Shown here: positions 24,822-34,331 of the stretch, in pieces
Layout of the letters: each line of letters starts with the position of its first letter
How positions within the stretch are numbered: the stretch's first letter is position 1
Assembly (NCBI GenBank): GCA_050943535.1
Contig: JBMNPJ010000003.1
Location: 62,001-126,000 of the forward strand
From: Massiliimalia sp050943535
Lineage (GTDB): Bacteria; Bacillota; Clostridia; Oscillospirales; Ruminococcaceae
Direction of reading: 5' to 3'
Length of the DNA: 64,000 nt
Translations under genes and position numbers: made by a program
The notes under the pieces: generated by a model
What the model saw: only the letters and a program-made list of their open reading frames with translations
Told to the model about the DNA's origin: nothing
Database searches by the model: none

Positions 24822-27380
24822 ATGAATGTAAAGTATCGATTGCATGAAGTAGCAAAAGATCTGAATGTACAGAACAAGGACATTGTGGATTTGTTGGAGC
24901 AGTATTTTGGAGAAACCAAAAAACACATGACTGCTTTGACAGAAGAAGAACTGAATATTGTATTTGAACATTTCACTCAGAAAAATCAGGTAGATCGCTT
25001 GGACGATTACTTTGCGTCCAAAGAAAAACCACAACCAAAAGAAGAGAAACAGGAAGTAAAAGAGAACGTGAAAAAAGAAACAAAACCGGCTGCAAAAGCC
25101 ACAAATAACAATACAAAAACAGAAGCACGGCCACAGAATGCAGGCCGCACCCAGCAGAAAAATAACCGCACAGACGCTTCCCGTCAGGGAGATGCTGCGC
25201 GTCAGAATAACCAGAACCGTCCTGCAGCTGCTCGTCAGGAAAACCGGGACAACAAACCAAAATATGATGCAGGCAGATTTGAAGCTGCGAAAAAAGCTTC
25301 TGTCAGCGGAAAACCGCAGGCTGCCAAAGCAGAAAAGCCGGCACCAAAACAGGCTGCAAAACCACAGCCTCAGAATGCTACCAAAATGGATGACGTTCAT
25401 TACGAAAAAACCGTTCGTCACGTGGACACCAGTAAGGTAGAAATCAATCTGGATAAATACAACGAAAAATATGAAAATATTGCTCCGGCTACCAAATATC
25501 AAAACAGCACCAAAAAACAGAAATTAAACCAGAAATCCGCTCAGAGAAATAAACAGAAATACTCCACCAAGAAAGAAACCGAAGCAGAAAAACTGCAGCG
25601 TTTGGCATTGCAGAGAGCGAGAAAACAACAGCTGACTGTACAGATTCCAGATGAAATTGTGGTTAGTGAACTGGCAAGCCGTCTGAAAGTCAATGTCAGC
25701 GAAGTTATTAAAAAGCTGATGCTGTTGGGCGCAATGGCTTCTCAGAACGAAGTGATCGACTTTGATACCGCTTCTCTGGTTGCAGAAGAATTGGGTGCAA
25801 AAGTAGAAAAAGAAGTAGTTGTTACCATTGAGGAACGACTGTTTGTAGAAGCAGAAGATAAAGAAGAAGATCTGCAGGAACGCAATCCGATCGTTGTTGT
25901 TATGGGTCACGTTGACCACGGAAAAACTTCCATTCTGGACCGGATCCGTCATGCGGATGTTACCTCTACTGAAGCCGGCGGTATTACCCAGCACATCGGT
26001 GCTTACCGGGTAAAAACTCAGGGCAGATACATCACCTTCCTGGATACCCCGGGGCATGAAGCATTTACCTCCATGCGTGCCAGAGGTGCGCTGGCAACCG
26101 ATATTGCGATTCTGGTAGTTGCTGCCGATGACGGTATTATGCCGCAGACTGTAGAATCCATTAATCACGCAAAAGCTGCCAATGTTCAGGTAATTGTAGC
26201 GATCAATAAAATGGATAAACCAACTGCAAATCCGGAACGGGTAAAAGAACAGCTGACCGAATATGGTCTGGTTCCGGAAGAATGGGGCGGCGATGTAATC
26301 TGTGTTCCAGTTTCCGCTCATACTGGTGAAGGAATTGACCAGCTGTTGGAAATGGTACTGCTGACCGCAGATATGCTGGAACTGAAAGCAAATCCAAACC
26401 GTCTGGCAAAAGGTACTGTAATTGAATCCCGTCTGGATAAAGGACGCGGCCCAATTGCTACTCTGTTGGTACAAAACGGTACTTTGAAGACCGGTGATGT
26501 ACTGATTGCCGGTACTACTGTAGGCCGTGTACGTGCTATGACCAATGACCGTGGCCAGCTGGTAGATGAAGCAGGTCCTTGTGTTCCTGTGGAAGTAACT
26601 GGTTTGTCCGAAGTGCCTACTGCCGGAGATGAATTTGCCGCAGTAGAAAACGAACGTCTGGCAAGAGAACTGGTAGACAAGAGAAAACACGAACAGAAAG
26701 AAGAACAGTTCAAACAGTACCAGAAAGTTACTTTGGATAACCTGTTCAGCCAGATTGAACAGGGTGAAATGAAAGAACTGTCCCTGATTGTAAAAGCGGA
26801 TGTAAACGGTTCTGTAGAAGCAATCCGTCAGTCTATGGAAAAACTCACCAATGAAGAAGTAAGAGTACGTGTTATCCACGGCGGTGTTGGTGCAGTAAAC
26901 CGTTCTGACGTGATGTTGGCACAGACCTGCGGCGCGATTATTATCGGATTTAACGTTCGCCCGGACAATACAGCTCGTGAAATGGCAGAAACCGAAGGGG
27001 TAGAAATTCGTCTGTACCGGATTATCTACGATGCCATCGACGATGTAAAACAGGCGATCAAGGGTATGCTGTCACCAAAGACACGAGAAGTACAGCTGGG
27101 TCGTGCCGAAGTTCGTCAGGTATATCGTATTTCCAATGTAGGTGTCGTAGCAGGATGTTATGTACTGGAAGGAAAAGTAGCCAGAAACGCACAAATCCGT
27201 CTGGTTCGAGATGGTATCGTTTTGGCAGAAGATCAGATCGACTCTCTGAAGCGGTTTAAAGATGACGCCAAAGAAGTAGCTCAGGGCTATGAATGCGGAA
27301 TCGGACTGCAGAAATTCAATGACATTCATGAAGGAGACATTTTTGAATCCTTTATTATTGAAGAATATCGGGAAGACTAA
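24822..27380 (+). CDS. infB: Translation initiation factor IF-2
   Basis: The 852-residue GTPase delivers initiator tRNA to the 30S subunit and promotes subunit joining. The N-terminal 250 residues are Lys/Gln/Ala-rich and variable, as usual in IF-2. The G domain starts near residue 360 with VVVMGHVDHGKTSILDRIR (G1), then GITQHIGAY (G2), FLDTPGHEAFTSMRARG (G3) and VAINKMDKP (G4). Domains II to IV complete the C-terminus (LYRIIYDAIDDVKQAIKGML). ATG 24822 follows AAAGGA at 8 bases. Confidence 0.97.
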   Translation: MNVKYRLHEVAKDLNVQNKDIVDLLEQYFGETKKHMTALTEEELNIVFEHFTQKNQVDRLDDYFASKEKPQPKEEKQEVKENVKKETKPAAKATNNNTKTEARPQNAGRTQQKNNRTDASRQGDAARQNNQNRPAAARQENRDNKPKYDAGRFEAAKKASVSGKPQAAKAEKPAPKQAAKPQPQNATKMDDVHYEKTVRHVDTSKVEINLDKYNEKYENIAPATKYQNSTKKQKLNQKSAQRNKQKYSTKKETEAEKLQRLALQRARKQQLTVQIPDEIVVSELASRLKVNVSEVIKKLMLLGAMASQNEVIDFDTASLVAEELGAKVEKEVVVTIEERLFVEAEDKEEDLQERNPIVVVMGHVDHGKTSILDRIRHADVTSTEAGGITQHIGAYRVKTQGRYITFLDTPGHEAFTSMRARGALATDIAILVVAADDGIMPQTVESINHAKAANVQVIVAINKMDKPTANPERVKEQLTEYGLVPEEWGGDVICVPVSAHTGEGIDQLLEMVLLTADMLELKANPNRLAKGTVIESRLDKGRGPIATLLVQNGTLKTGDVLIAGTTVGRVRAMTNDRGQLVDEAGPCVPVEVTGLSEVPTAGDEFAAVENERLARELVDKRKHEQKEEQFKQYQKVTLDNLFSQIEQGEMKELSLIVKADVNGSVEAIRQSMEKLTNEEVRVRVIHGGVGAVNRSDVMLAQTCGAIIIGFNVRPDNTAREMAETEGVEIRLYRIIYDAIDDVKQAIKGMLSPKTREVQLGRAEVRQVYRISNVGVVAGCYVLEGKVARNAQIRLVRDGIVLAEDQIDSLKRFKDDAKEVAQGYECGIGLQKFNDIHEGDIFESFIIEEYRED

Positions 27381-27395
27381 TCCCGCCATCGGATC

Positions 27396-27424
27396 CGGAA
27401 GACAGAAATATTCTGTCTTCCGGC
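27396..27424 (+). other. Hairpin between infB and rbfA
   Basis: CCGGAAGACAGAA and TTCTGTCTTCCGG form a perfect 13-bp stem with a 3-base loop, without a U-tract. It is more likely an RNA processing or stability element within the operon than a terminator. Confidence 0.6.
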
Positions 27425-27460
27425 TGATGTTTATGATTAAAAAAGAAAGGAGTACCCAAT

Positions 27461-27820
27461 ATGGCAGGTTATAAAATCGGACGAATCACTCAGGATATTA
27501 AATGCGAACTGGCGATGATCCTGCGGGAGCTGAAAGACCCCCGGATTTCTCAGATGCTGAGTATTGTAAAAGTCAGCGTGACCAACGATATGTCCTACTG
27601 TAAAGTATATGTCAGCGCATTAGAAGGCTTTGAAAAAACCAAGGAATCTGTAGCGGGACTGAAAAGCGCTACTGGTTATATCAAACGGGAACTGTCCAAC
27701 CGGCTGCATATGAGAAAATGCCCGGATTTGCAGTTTATTGCAGATGATTCCATTGAATATGGCGCACAGATCAATCATTTGCTGGAACAGCTGGAAGAAA
27801 AAGATCATTCTGAGGAATAA
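27461..27820 (+). CDS. rbfA: Ribosome-binding factor A
   Basis: The 119-residue protein binds the 30S subunit and helps mature the 5' end of 16S rRNA. KIGRITQDIKCELAMIL, LKDPRI, VSVTNDMSYCKVYVS and RKCPDLQFIADDSIEYG are family motifs of the KH-like fold. Length is typical (about 115-130). It follows AAAGAAAGGAG. Operon member after infB. Confidence 0.95.
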   Translation: MAGYKIGRITQDIKCELAMILRELKDPRISQMLSIVKVSVTNDMSYCKVYVSALEGFEKTKESVAGLKSATGYIKRELSNRLHMRKCPDLQFIADDSIEYGAQINHLLEQLEEKDHSEE

Positions 27821-27903
27821 CATAATACTGGGGTATCATATTGCCTGAGAAAGCACAGTTCTCATAAAAAGGAATTGTGTCAGGTTGAAAGGAGTTTGGA
27901 TTT

Positions 27904-28866
27904 ATGGATGCCACATTACAACAAATTGCAGATTGTTTACAAAAAGCGGATCGCATTGTCGTTTTAACCCATCAGAGTCCTGACGGGGATACCCTGGGGA
28001 GTTCTTCTGCCCTGGTGATGGCACTGCAGAGTATGGGAAAACAGGCGAAGGTTGCCTGCTCAGATCCCATTCCCGATCGTTTTTCCTATTTGTTTTCCGG
28101 TGTGACCTGTCAGGAGTTTGAACCGGAATTTGTAGTGTCAATTGATGTGGCAGAACCTCATCTGCTGGGAGAGACAGCGGAAAAATATCTGGATCGTCTG
28201 GATATCTGTTTGGACCATCATAAATCCAATACTATGGGAACCCATGCAAAACTTTCCTATGTGGATGAACATGCTGCGGCTGCCTGTGAAATTGCTTATG
28301 AACTGATTTGTTTGCTTCCGGTAACAATTACACCGGTGATTGCAGACAGCTTGTTTACTGGTGTTTGTACCGACACCGGATGTTTTCGGTTCTCCAATAC
28401 CACTTCCAAAACTCACCGCATTGCAGCTGATTTACAGGATTTTGGCTGCCGGGCTGGGGAAATTTGCCGGGAATTGTTTGATACCAAAACCAAGGCAAGA
28501 ATTTTGGCAGAACAAACGGTGCTGCAGCAGATGGAATTTTTCTTTGATGATCAAGTAGCACTGATTGTGATTTCTCAGGATATGATGCAGCGGACAGGTT
28601 TGGATCCGTCTGAACTGGATGGTTTGGCATCTCTGCCAAGACAGGTTCAGGGCGTGGAAGTAGGCGTTACCTTAAAAGAACGTCCGGAAGGGGGATATAA
28701 AGTATCCCTGCGCAGTTCCACCTATGTAGATGTCAGTGAAATCTGCATGAAACTGGGTGGCGGAGGCCATATGCGGGCAGCAGGATGTTCTATGGATGGC
28801 AGTGCTGAAGAAGTAAAAGCACGGCTGCTGAAAGAAATCGGTGCTGCGCTGAAAAATATAAAATAG
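27904..28866 (+). CDS. nrnA: Bifunctional oligoribonuclease/pAp phosphatase NrnA
   Basis: A 320-residue DHH/DHHA1 phosphoesterase that degrades short RNA oligonucleotides and 3'-phosphoadenosine 5'-phosphate. THQSPDGDTLGSSSAL and VSIDVAEP hold metal-binding aspartates, CLDHHKSN the DHH motif, and GGGHMRAAGCSMDG the DHHA1 substrate-binding segment. It occupies the usual place between rbfA and truB. Start follows GAAAGGAG at 8 bases. Confidence 0.94.
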   Translation: MDATLQQIADCLQKADRIVVLTHQSPDGDTLGSSSALVMALQSMGKQAKVACSDPIPDRFSYLFSGVTCQEFEPEFVVSIDVAEPHLLGETAEKYLDRLDICLDHHKSNTMGTHAKLSYVDEHAAAACEIAYELICLLPVTITPVIADSLFTGVCTDTGCFRFSNTTSKTHRIAADLQDFGCRAGEICRELFDTKTKARILAEQTVLQQMEFFFDDQVALIVISQDMMQRTGLDPSELDGLASLPRQVQGVEVGVTLKERPEGGYKVSLRSSTYVDVSEICMKLGGGGHMRAAGCSMDGSAEEVKARLLKEIGAALKNIK

Positions 28867-28887
28867 GTTTGAGGAACAGGAAAAAGC

Positions 28888-29784
28888 ATGAACGGAATTA
28901 TATGTGTGAATAAGCCGCAGGGCTGGACTTCTTTTGATGTGGTAGCAAAGGTAAGGGGAATTGCCAGAACCAAAAAAGTGGGGCATGCCGGTACCTTGGA
29001 TCCCATGGCAACAGGAGTTTTGCCGCTGTTTTTTGGCAATGCCACCAAGGCATGCGATGTAATGCCCAACGATGATAAAGGCTATTTTGCTACGTTTCAG
29101 CTGGGACTTCGCACCGATACCCAGGATGTTACTGGAACGGTTTTGTCACAGGAAGAAACCCATATTACCAAAGAGCAGGTTTTGGAAATTCTTCCGAAAT
29201 TTACTGGGGATCTGTCCCAGATTCCGCCCATGTATTCTGCAGTGTGGGTGAATGGGCGAAGACTTTATGATTTAGCCCGGTCTGGTCAGGAAGTGGAGCG
29301 TCAGCCCCGCAGCATCACCATTAAAGAATTGGAATTGTGCAGCTTTGATGAACAGACACAGGTGGGACAGGTTCGTGTGCTTTGTTCCAAAGGCACCTAT
29401 ATCCGCACGTTGTGCAGTGATATGGGGGACTCTTTGGGATGCGGAGCAGCATTGACCCAGCTGCAGCGTTATCAGGCAGGGAATTTCACCCTGGAAGACT
29501 GCTATACTTTGGAACAGCTTCAGCAAATGGCAGATGAAGGCAGTTTGGAACAGCATGTTTTGTCCGTTGCCAAGGTGTTTGAACAGTTGCCGAAAATCAA
29601 GCTGAATCCGGTGCAGTCTTCTAAATTCCGCAATGGAGTACGGCTGGATTTAAATCGGGTATATCATAAACAGGTGGCAGGATTTCACAAAGTATTTGAC
29701 AATGAAAACCAGTTTATGGGATTGGCAAGTTTAGATTTGGAAAAAATGGAACTGGTGATTGAAAAAATGTTTCCGCAGAATTAA
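28888..29784 (+). CDS. truB: tRNA pseudouridine(55) synthase
   Basis: The 298-residue enzyme makes pseudouridine 55 in the T-loop of tRNAs. GILRC-like start appears as ICVNKPQGWTSFDVVAKV. VGHAGTLDPMATGVLPL contains the catalytic aspartate. GTYIRTLCSDMG is a further TruB motif. Its 5' end is 21 bases after nrnA and the 3' end abuts ribF, as commonly seen. Confidence 0.96.
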   Translation: MNGIICVNKPQGWTSFDVVAKVRGIARTKKVGHAGTLDPMATGVLPLFFGNATKACDVMPNDDKGYFATFQLGLRTDTQDVTGTVLSQEETHITKEQVLEILPKFTGDLSQIPPMYSAVWVNGRRLYDLARSGQEVERQPRSITIKELELCSFDEQTQVGQVRVLCSKGTYIRTLCSDMGDSLGCGAALTQLQRYQAGNFTLEDCYTLEQLQQMADEGSLEQHVLSVAKVFEQLPKIKLNPVQSSKFRNGVRLDLNRVYHKQVAGFHKVFDNENQFMGLASLDLEKMELVIEKMFPQN

Positions 29785-29815
29785 ATGAGGCGGATTGAAG
29801 GCAGAAGGTGTTTGT

Positions 29816-30763
29816 GTGGAAGTTTACCGGAATTTGGAACAAATAAAAAACGCGCCTGCGTCTGCGGTAGCGCTGGGAATGTTTGACGGCGTGCACCGGG
29901 GGCACCGCAGGGTGATTGAGGCGGCTGTGTCATATGAAGGGTTGTCTGCGGCTGTGCTGACCTTTACCACCAATCATCAGCGCCCTTCTAAAAAAATGCA
30001 CCAGCGGGATATTTTGACCATTGACGGCAGGATCAGCATGTTGGAAAAATTGCCGGTAGACCGAGTATATCTTCCAGACTTTGATTCTTTTAAAAGCATG
30101 ACACCGGATCAATTTATTACAGAAATTCTTCATAAGACGCTCAATGCGAAAGCAGTGTGCTGCGGCGAAGATTTTCGTTTTGGAAGAAATGCGTCTGGGA
30201 ATGTGAACTATCTCAAACGCTTTTGTGATCAGCTGGGAATTCAGGTTACGGTGGTTCCTCCTTTGTTGGATCATAGAGCGCCAATCAGTTCTACCAGGAT
30301 TCGGCAGGCATTGCAGGACGGAGATATTCCGACTGCCAACCGACTGTTAGGATATTCCTATTTTATTGAGGGTGAAGTGATTTACGGCCGGCAGCTGGGC
30401 AGACAGATTAATTGCCCCACCATTAACCAGGCGCTTGACAGTAAAATCTGTATTCCGAAATATGGTGTATACGTTTCTACTACTCGGGTAGACGGGGTAG
30501 ATTATCCTAGCATCACCAATATTGGGGTAAAGCCTACCATTGAAGGGGATCGGATGCCCCTGGCGGAAACCCATGTAATTGGAATTAACCAGATGTTGTA
30601 TGGAAGAGTTCTGCGTGTGACACTGTATCAGTTTATCCGCAGTGAAGAACGGTTTGACAGCATTGAGGAGCTTTCCCATTCCATTCACCGTGATATTCAT
30701 ACTGCCAAGCTGTATTTTTCTAATCCGGATGTAAGGAAAAATTTTGAGAAATCAGAAAAATAA
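29816..30763 (+). CDS. ribF: Bifunctional riboflavin kinase/FAD synthetase
   Basis: About 315 residues. The N-terminal nucleotidyltransferase has ALGMFDGVHRGHRRVIE and ISSTRIRQALQDGD. The C-terminal flavokinase domain has NCPTINQ and GVYVSTTRVDG (family PTxN and GVY patterns). The enzyme turns riboflavin into FMN and then FAD. GTG 29816 follows AGAAGGTG at 6 bases; an in-frame TTG at 29795 is possible and would add seven residues. Last gene of the operon before a tRNA unit. Confidence 0.94.
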   Translation: MEVYRNLEQIKNAPASAVALGMFDGVHRGHRRVIEAAVSYEGLSAAVLTFTTNHQRPSKKMHQRDILTIDGRISMLEKLPVDRVYLPDFDSFKSMTPDQFITEILHKTLNAKAVCCGEDFRFGRNASGNVNYLKRFCDQLGIQVTVVPPLLDHRAPISSTRIRQALQDGDIPTANRLLGYSYFIEGEVIYGRQLGRQINCPTINQALDSKICIPKYGVYVSTTRVDGVDYPSITNIGVKPTIEGDRMPLAETHVIGINQMLYGRVLRVTLYQFIRSEERFDSIEELSHSIHRDIHTAKLYFSNPDVRKNFEKSEK

Positions 30764-30778
30764 ATTGCAAGAAAAGTG

Positions 30779-30807
30779 TTGACAAATTACACCAGGTGTG
30801 GTATTAT
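30779..30807 (+). promoter_or_regulatory. Promoter of the tRNA-Leu pair
   Basis: TTGACA (30779-30784) and TATTAT (30802-30807) are 17 bases apart, 32 bases before the first tRNA. Confidence 0.8.
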
Positions 30808-30838
30808 ATAAAAGCTGTGTTCGTGATTTAAACACTAA

Positions 30839-30923
30839 GCGGTCGTGGCGGAACTGGCAGACGCGCTAGATTTAGGCTCTAGTGGGGCAACCCGTGAGTG
30901 TTCAAGTCACTTCGACCGCACCA
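30839..30923 (+). tRNA. tRNA-Leu (anticodon UAG)
   Basis: The acceptor stem GCGGTCG pairs with CGACCGC and an encoded ACCA end follows. The anticodon stem CTAGA/TCTAG encloses TTTAGGC, giving anticodon TAG. The long variable arm and GTTCAAGTC T-loop are typical of class II tRNA-Leu. Confidence 0.96.
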
Positions 30924-30926
30924 TTC

Positions 30927-31013
30927 GCGGAGGTGGCGGAATTGGCAGACGCGCTAGATTCAGGTTCTAGTGGTAGCAATACTGTGTGGGTTCAAGTCCC
31001 ATCCCCCGCACCA
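30927..31013 (+). tRNA. tRNA-Leu (anticodon CAG)
   Basis: The anticodon stem CTAGA/TCTAG encloses TTCAGGT, giving anticodon CAG. The T-arm GTGGG-TTCAAGT-CCCAT and an encoded CCA are present. The acceptor stem reads GCGGAGG against CCCCCGC, which leaves an A-C mismatch at the fifth pair. It lies three bases after the first tRNA-Leu and shares its promoter. Confidence 0.94.
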
Positions 31014-31049
31014 AAAATCCCAACGAAGTAAAACTTCGTTGGGATTTTT
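31013..31049 (+). terminator. Terminator of the tRNA-Leu pair
   Basis: AAAAATCCCAACGAAGT and ACTTCGTTGGGATTTTT form a 17-bp stem around AAA, ending in a U-tract. It begins directly at the CCA end of the second tRNA. Confidence 0.92.
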
Positions 31050-31446
31050 ATTTTTATTCAAAGATATTTGAACCTTAGTTGAGCAGTGCCTGCATTCACT
31101 GACACTATGTTCATGTTCTGTTAGTTATGAGAATGAATTTATTTTTCCATGATTTCCCCAGAAAGTTAGAGCTTTTCTGGGATTTTTATTTTTTAACTTT
31201 TTACGTTATACCTTAAAAAATTAGAAAATATTATCAGAGAAAACTATAGAGCATATCTTTCTGTCAAAATAACTTGTAAATAGTATCAAAAAAGAGATCG
31301 AAAAATCGGTTGTTGTTACAAAATTATTTTTATTTTTAAAAAAATGAAAAATTTCCTGCTGCTTTTTTGTATTATAGATGTAATAATATCATACTTGTCT
31401 GGAAAATTTTGATTCCAGCTTTTGTATGTAAAAGGATATGAGAATC
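31050..31446. other. AT-rich non-coding stretch
   Basis: It contains a second terminator-like hairpin at 31157-31190 (CCCAGAAA with TTTTCTGGG, then T-rich) and otherwise AT-rich sequence without coding potential. No promoter of good quality was found for the next gene. Confidence 0.55.
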
Positions 31447-33348
31447 ATGAAAAAGAAAGTTTTGGTACTAGCAGCGGCTTTGGCGGCACTGACAACGTTA
31501 GGAGTTTCCTGCGGTGCAGAAAAAACAACCGATTCAAAAGAGGATACCGCTGTAGTTTCACAGCATACACAAACAGAAAAAGAAAATTCTAAGGCACAGC
31601 AGAAAAGTGAGCAGACCGAAGAATCCAATTCGGAAAGTTCTGCAGATTCTGTTGTGGAGTCTGTTTTGAATGCTCAGAAGAATTCGGGAAAAACTCAGGC
31701 GATGAGCGGCTCAGGGGGAAATAATTCTGGCTCAGCAGCTTCTGTTTCCCAAGACGGTAAGCCAGCAGCTCCTTCCAAAGATGGGATTCCTGAGGGAGCG
31801 GAAGCGTTTTCCGGCAGTGACTGGGACAGTATCTATCCTTCCTACACCATTCCCGCAGGTGCTGTGATTCTGCGAACCAATACCATAACCAACAATTTTG
31901 GCGGAGCAGGATATGTTCATGTGAATATGCCGGGAAAAGATTTGGTGGTTTATCCCAATGAAAAGGCAGACGGAGCGGAGATTACATCCTGTAAAAATAC
32001 ACAGCTGAGGAGCGTGTATTTTCCGGACACACTGCGTAGCCTTTCTTTGTTTCATTATCCCAGTCAATTCAGCGGCTGTCCCAATTTAACCACAGTGCGG
32101 CTGCCGAAATATGTTTCTTCATTGCCGGAGGGGTTGTTTGAAAACTGTACAGGGTTAAAAACCATTGTTTTGCCAGAACGGCTGAAAAGCTTGGGAAAAC
32201 GAGTTTTTGCCGGATGTACCTCTTTGCGGGAGGTATATATTCCTTCTGGCTGTACTTCCATTGAGCTTCAGGGAAACGATTCTGCTTTTGCCGGATGCAG
32301 TAAAGATTTAACCTGGGTTGTGGTCAAAGGTTCCTATGCGGAACAGCTGGCACAGAAAACCGGTCAAAAATACCGGACGTTGGGAAAAGCACAAAACGGC
32401 TGGTATCGGGATGGAAGCGGCAATGTACAGTATCTCAAAAATGGAACTCCTCTGACTGGATTGCAAAAGATAGATGGATGGACCTATTATTTTAATCAAA
32501 AGGGGATCATGCAAACCGGGATTGTGGCTGTCAATGGAGTCAAAATTCCTACGGATGATGAGGGACGCCTGCAGGTTGGACTGCAGAAAATAGATGGAAA
32601 ACAGTATTATATTGATAATAACTGGACCTATCACAAAGGATTTGTCATTGAATTTCCTGGAACACATTTGGAAAGTCCCGGTATGTACTGCAATCCTAAA
32701 ACGGGAGAGGTTCAGAGCGGCTGGTTTGATGTAGACGGCCAGACCTATTATGCACCGGATGGACATTTATCTCAGTATAAAGAGAATATTGATGGAAAAT
32801 GCTATTATTTTGATTCCCGTACTTGTGCACTGCAGCGCAGCAAGAAGATTGATGACAGCGGAAATTGGATTGCGTTTACCGATGAAGAAGGTGTGCTTCG
32901 GGAAGGATGGGTTCAATGGGAGGATCAAACCTATTATTGTGCGTTATCCGGGGGAGCTATGCCTGTTGCGGTAAAGGGATGGCAGGAGATTGGAAAAAAC
33001 GTCTACTATTTCCGGGAAAACGGTACCATGTTTACTGGATGGCTGGACCAAGGCGGTCAGCGGTACTATTTTGATCCCAATACCGGCTGTCTGCTTTATG
33101 GCTGGCAGAATATCGGTGGTCAGCGCTATTACCTGAACAGCAAGGGAGCCATGCATAAAAGCTGGCTGGAATACCAGGGAGATACCTATTATCTGCATTA
33201 CGAAGATGGCTATATGATGATAGGCTGGATTCGTATTGGAGGAAAATGGTATTACATGGATGACAGCGGAAAATTGTTGAGAAATACCACAACGCCCGAT
33301 GGGATGAAGGTGGATGAAAACGGCGTATGCCATGAGAAGGTGTCATAA
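31447..33348 (+). CDS. Cell-surface LRR and cell-wall-binding-repeat protein
   Basis: About 633 residues. A signal peptide (MKKKVLVLAAALAALTTLG, then VSC) suggests secretion, perhaps as a lipoprotein, although the lipobox is imperfect. A Ser/Gln/Glu-rich linker follows to about residue 110. Residues about 150-300 hold BspA-like leucine-rich repeats (LTTVRLPKYVSSLPEGLFENCTGL, SLREVYIPSGCTSIEL type). From about 315 to the end come some twelve cell-wall-binding (choline-binding type) repeats with GW/YYF/G signatures such as GWTYYFNQKG and KWYYMDDSGK. Such proteins adhere to wall teichoic acids and host or bacterial ligands. ATG 31447 is preceded by AAAGGA at 10 bases. It overlaps the next gene by one base. 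Confidence 0.88.
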   Translation: MKKKVLVLAAALAALTTLGVSCGAEKTTDSKEDTAVVSQHTQTEKENSKAQQKSEQTEESNSESSADSVVESVLNAQKNSGKTQAMSGSGGNNSGSAASVSQDGKPAAPSKDGIPEGAEAFSGSDWDSIYPSYTIPAGAVILRTNTITNNFGGAGYVHVNMPGKDLVVYPNEKADGAEITSCKNTQLRSVYFPDTLRSLSLFHYPSQFSGCPNLTTVRLPKYVSSLPEGLFENCTGLKTIVLPERLKSLGKRVFAGCTSLREVYIPSGCTSIELQGNDSAFAGCSKDLTWVVVKGSYAEQLAQKTGQKYRTLGKAQNGWYRDGSGNVQYLKNGTPLTGLQKIDGWTYYFNQKGIMQTGIVAVNGVKIPTDDEGRLQVGLQKIDGKQYYIDNNWTYHKGFVIEFPGTHLESPGMYCNPKTGEVQSGWFDVDGQTYYAPDGHLSQYKENIDGKCYYFDSRTCALQRSKKIDDSGNWIAFTDEEGVLREGWVQWEDQTYYCALSGGAMPVAVKGWQEIGKNVYYFRENGTMFTGWLDQGGQRYYFDPNTGCLLYGWQNIGGQRYYLNSKGAMHKSWLEYQGDTYYLHYEDGYMMIGWIRIGGKWYYMDDSGKLLRNTTTPDGMKVDENGVCHEKVS

Positions 33349-34331
33349 TGGCGGTAAAAACTCAGTTTACACCCAGGGAAATAGAAGAGATGCTCAATGT
33401 GTATTCTCTGGGTCATGTGATAGAACAAAAACCAATTTCTGAAGGAACCGTACAGTCCAATTATTTGCTGCGCACACAGGCGGGAAATGTGGTGCTTCGG
33501 TATTACGAAAACCGCACACAGGAGCAGGTTACTTATGAAATGGAGCTGCTTCATTATTTGGCACAGCAGGAGTTTCCCTGTGCTGCCCCCATCAAAACCA
33601 ATGGTGGTAAGCTACATTGTTATAGGGGAAAACCATATTTGGTTTTCCCCTATCTGTCCGGTATTCATGTTGTTGATCCCAATGAACGGCAGCTTGCAGA
33701 AAAAATCCGCTGGATTGCCCGTTTAGGGGAGCTGACCGATTCGCTCCATTTAAAACAGGAGCAAAACCGGTTAAATTATTCTGTAAAAACCTGTGCTGAT
33801 CTGGCAGAACAAGCAGCAAAGCGGATTGGCACTCAAAATGCCCAGCATAAACGAGACTGGCTTTTGCATCAGCTTACCCTGCTGGAATTCCCGGAGGAAA
33901 TGAGAAAAAGCGTCTGCCACTGCGATTATGCTCCCAGCAATCTCTTGTATGAAGGGGATCGGTTAAACGCCCTGATTGATTTTGACGATGCAAATTACAC
34001 CTTCCGCTTTTTTGATTTGATTTCGATTATGGATTTTTTTGTTCCAGGATTTAACCATGAAACCTGGAGTCAGTACTGTTTAGAGGATTCCATTCTGGAT
34101 TTTGCACAGCCTAAAAAGTTACTGAAGATGTTTTTGAAGTATACCCAGATTCCTCTGGTGGATCAGCGTCATTTTTACGATATTTTAAAATTATCCATTT
34201 TGTTTGACTGTATCTGGTATTTTGAGCGGGGAGAAGTGTCTGACTTTTTTGAAAAGCGGAAGATCGATGCCATAAACCGGATGGGACGGGAAAAGTTTTT
34301 TGCCTCTCTGTTTGGGTCAAATCAGTTATAG
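33348..34331 (+). CDS. Phosphotransferase of the homoserine kinase type II/APH superfamily
   Basis: The 327-residue kinase-fold protein resembles ThrB2-type homoserine kinases and other choline/aminoglycoside phosphotransferase (APH) members. The ATP-binding lysine region is NYLLRTQAGNVVLRYY. The catalytic loop is VCHCDYAPSNLL (H-x-D-x4-N) and the metal-binding loop LIDFDDANYTFRFFDL (D-F-D). Substrate is not clear. Its start overlaps the surface protein's stop by one base (TAATG), so it is coupled to that gene, which is an unexpected partner. Its 3' end overlaps the convergent URO-D gene by ten bases. Confidence 0.8.
   Translation: MAVKTQFTPREIEEMLNVYSLGHVIEQKPISEGTVQSNYLLRTQAGNVVLRYYENRTQEQVTYEMELLHYLAQQEFPCAAPIKTNGGKLHCYRGKPYLVFPYLSGIHVVDPNERQLAEKIRWIARLGELTDSLHLKQEQNRLNYSVKTCADLAEQAAKRIGTQNAQHKRDWLLHQLTLLEFPEEMRKSVCHCDYAPSNLLYEGDRLNALIDFDDANYTFRFFDLISIMDFFVPGFNHETWSQYCLEDSILDFAQPKKLLKMFLKYTQIPLVDQRHFYDILKLSILFDCIWYFERGEVSDFFEKRKIDAINRMGREKFFASLFGSNQL

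Noticed and set aside
25524..26879. Long minus-strand open frame over infB
   Set aside because: It is the reverse of the G domain of IF-2 with no start signal and no family motif, so it is a shadow frame.
30839..31446. tRNA-Leu genes as an integration site for a genomic island
   Set aside because: No copy of a tRNA 3' end was found downstream and no integrase is present in the window.
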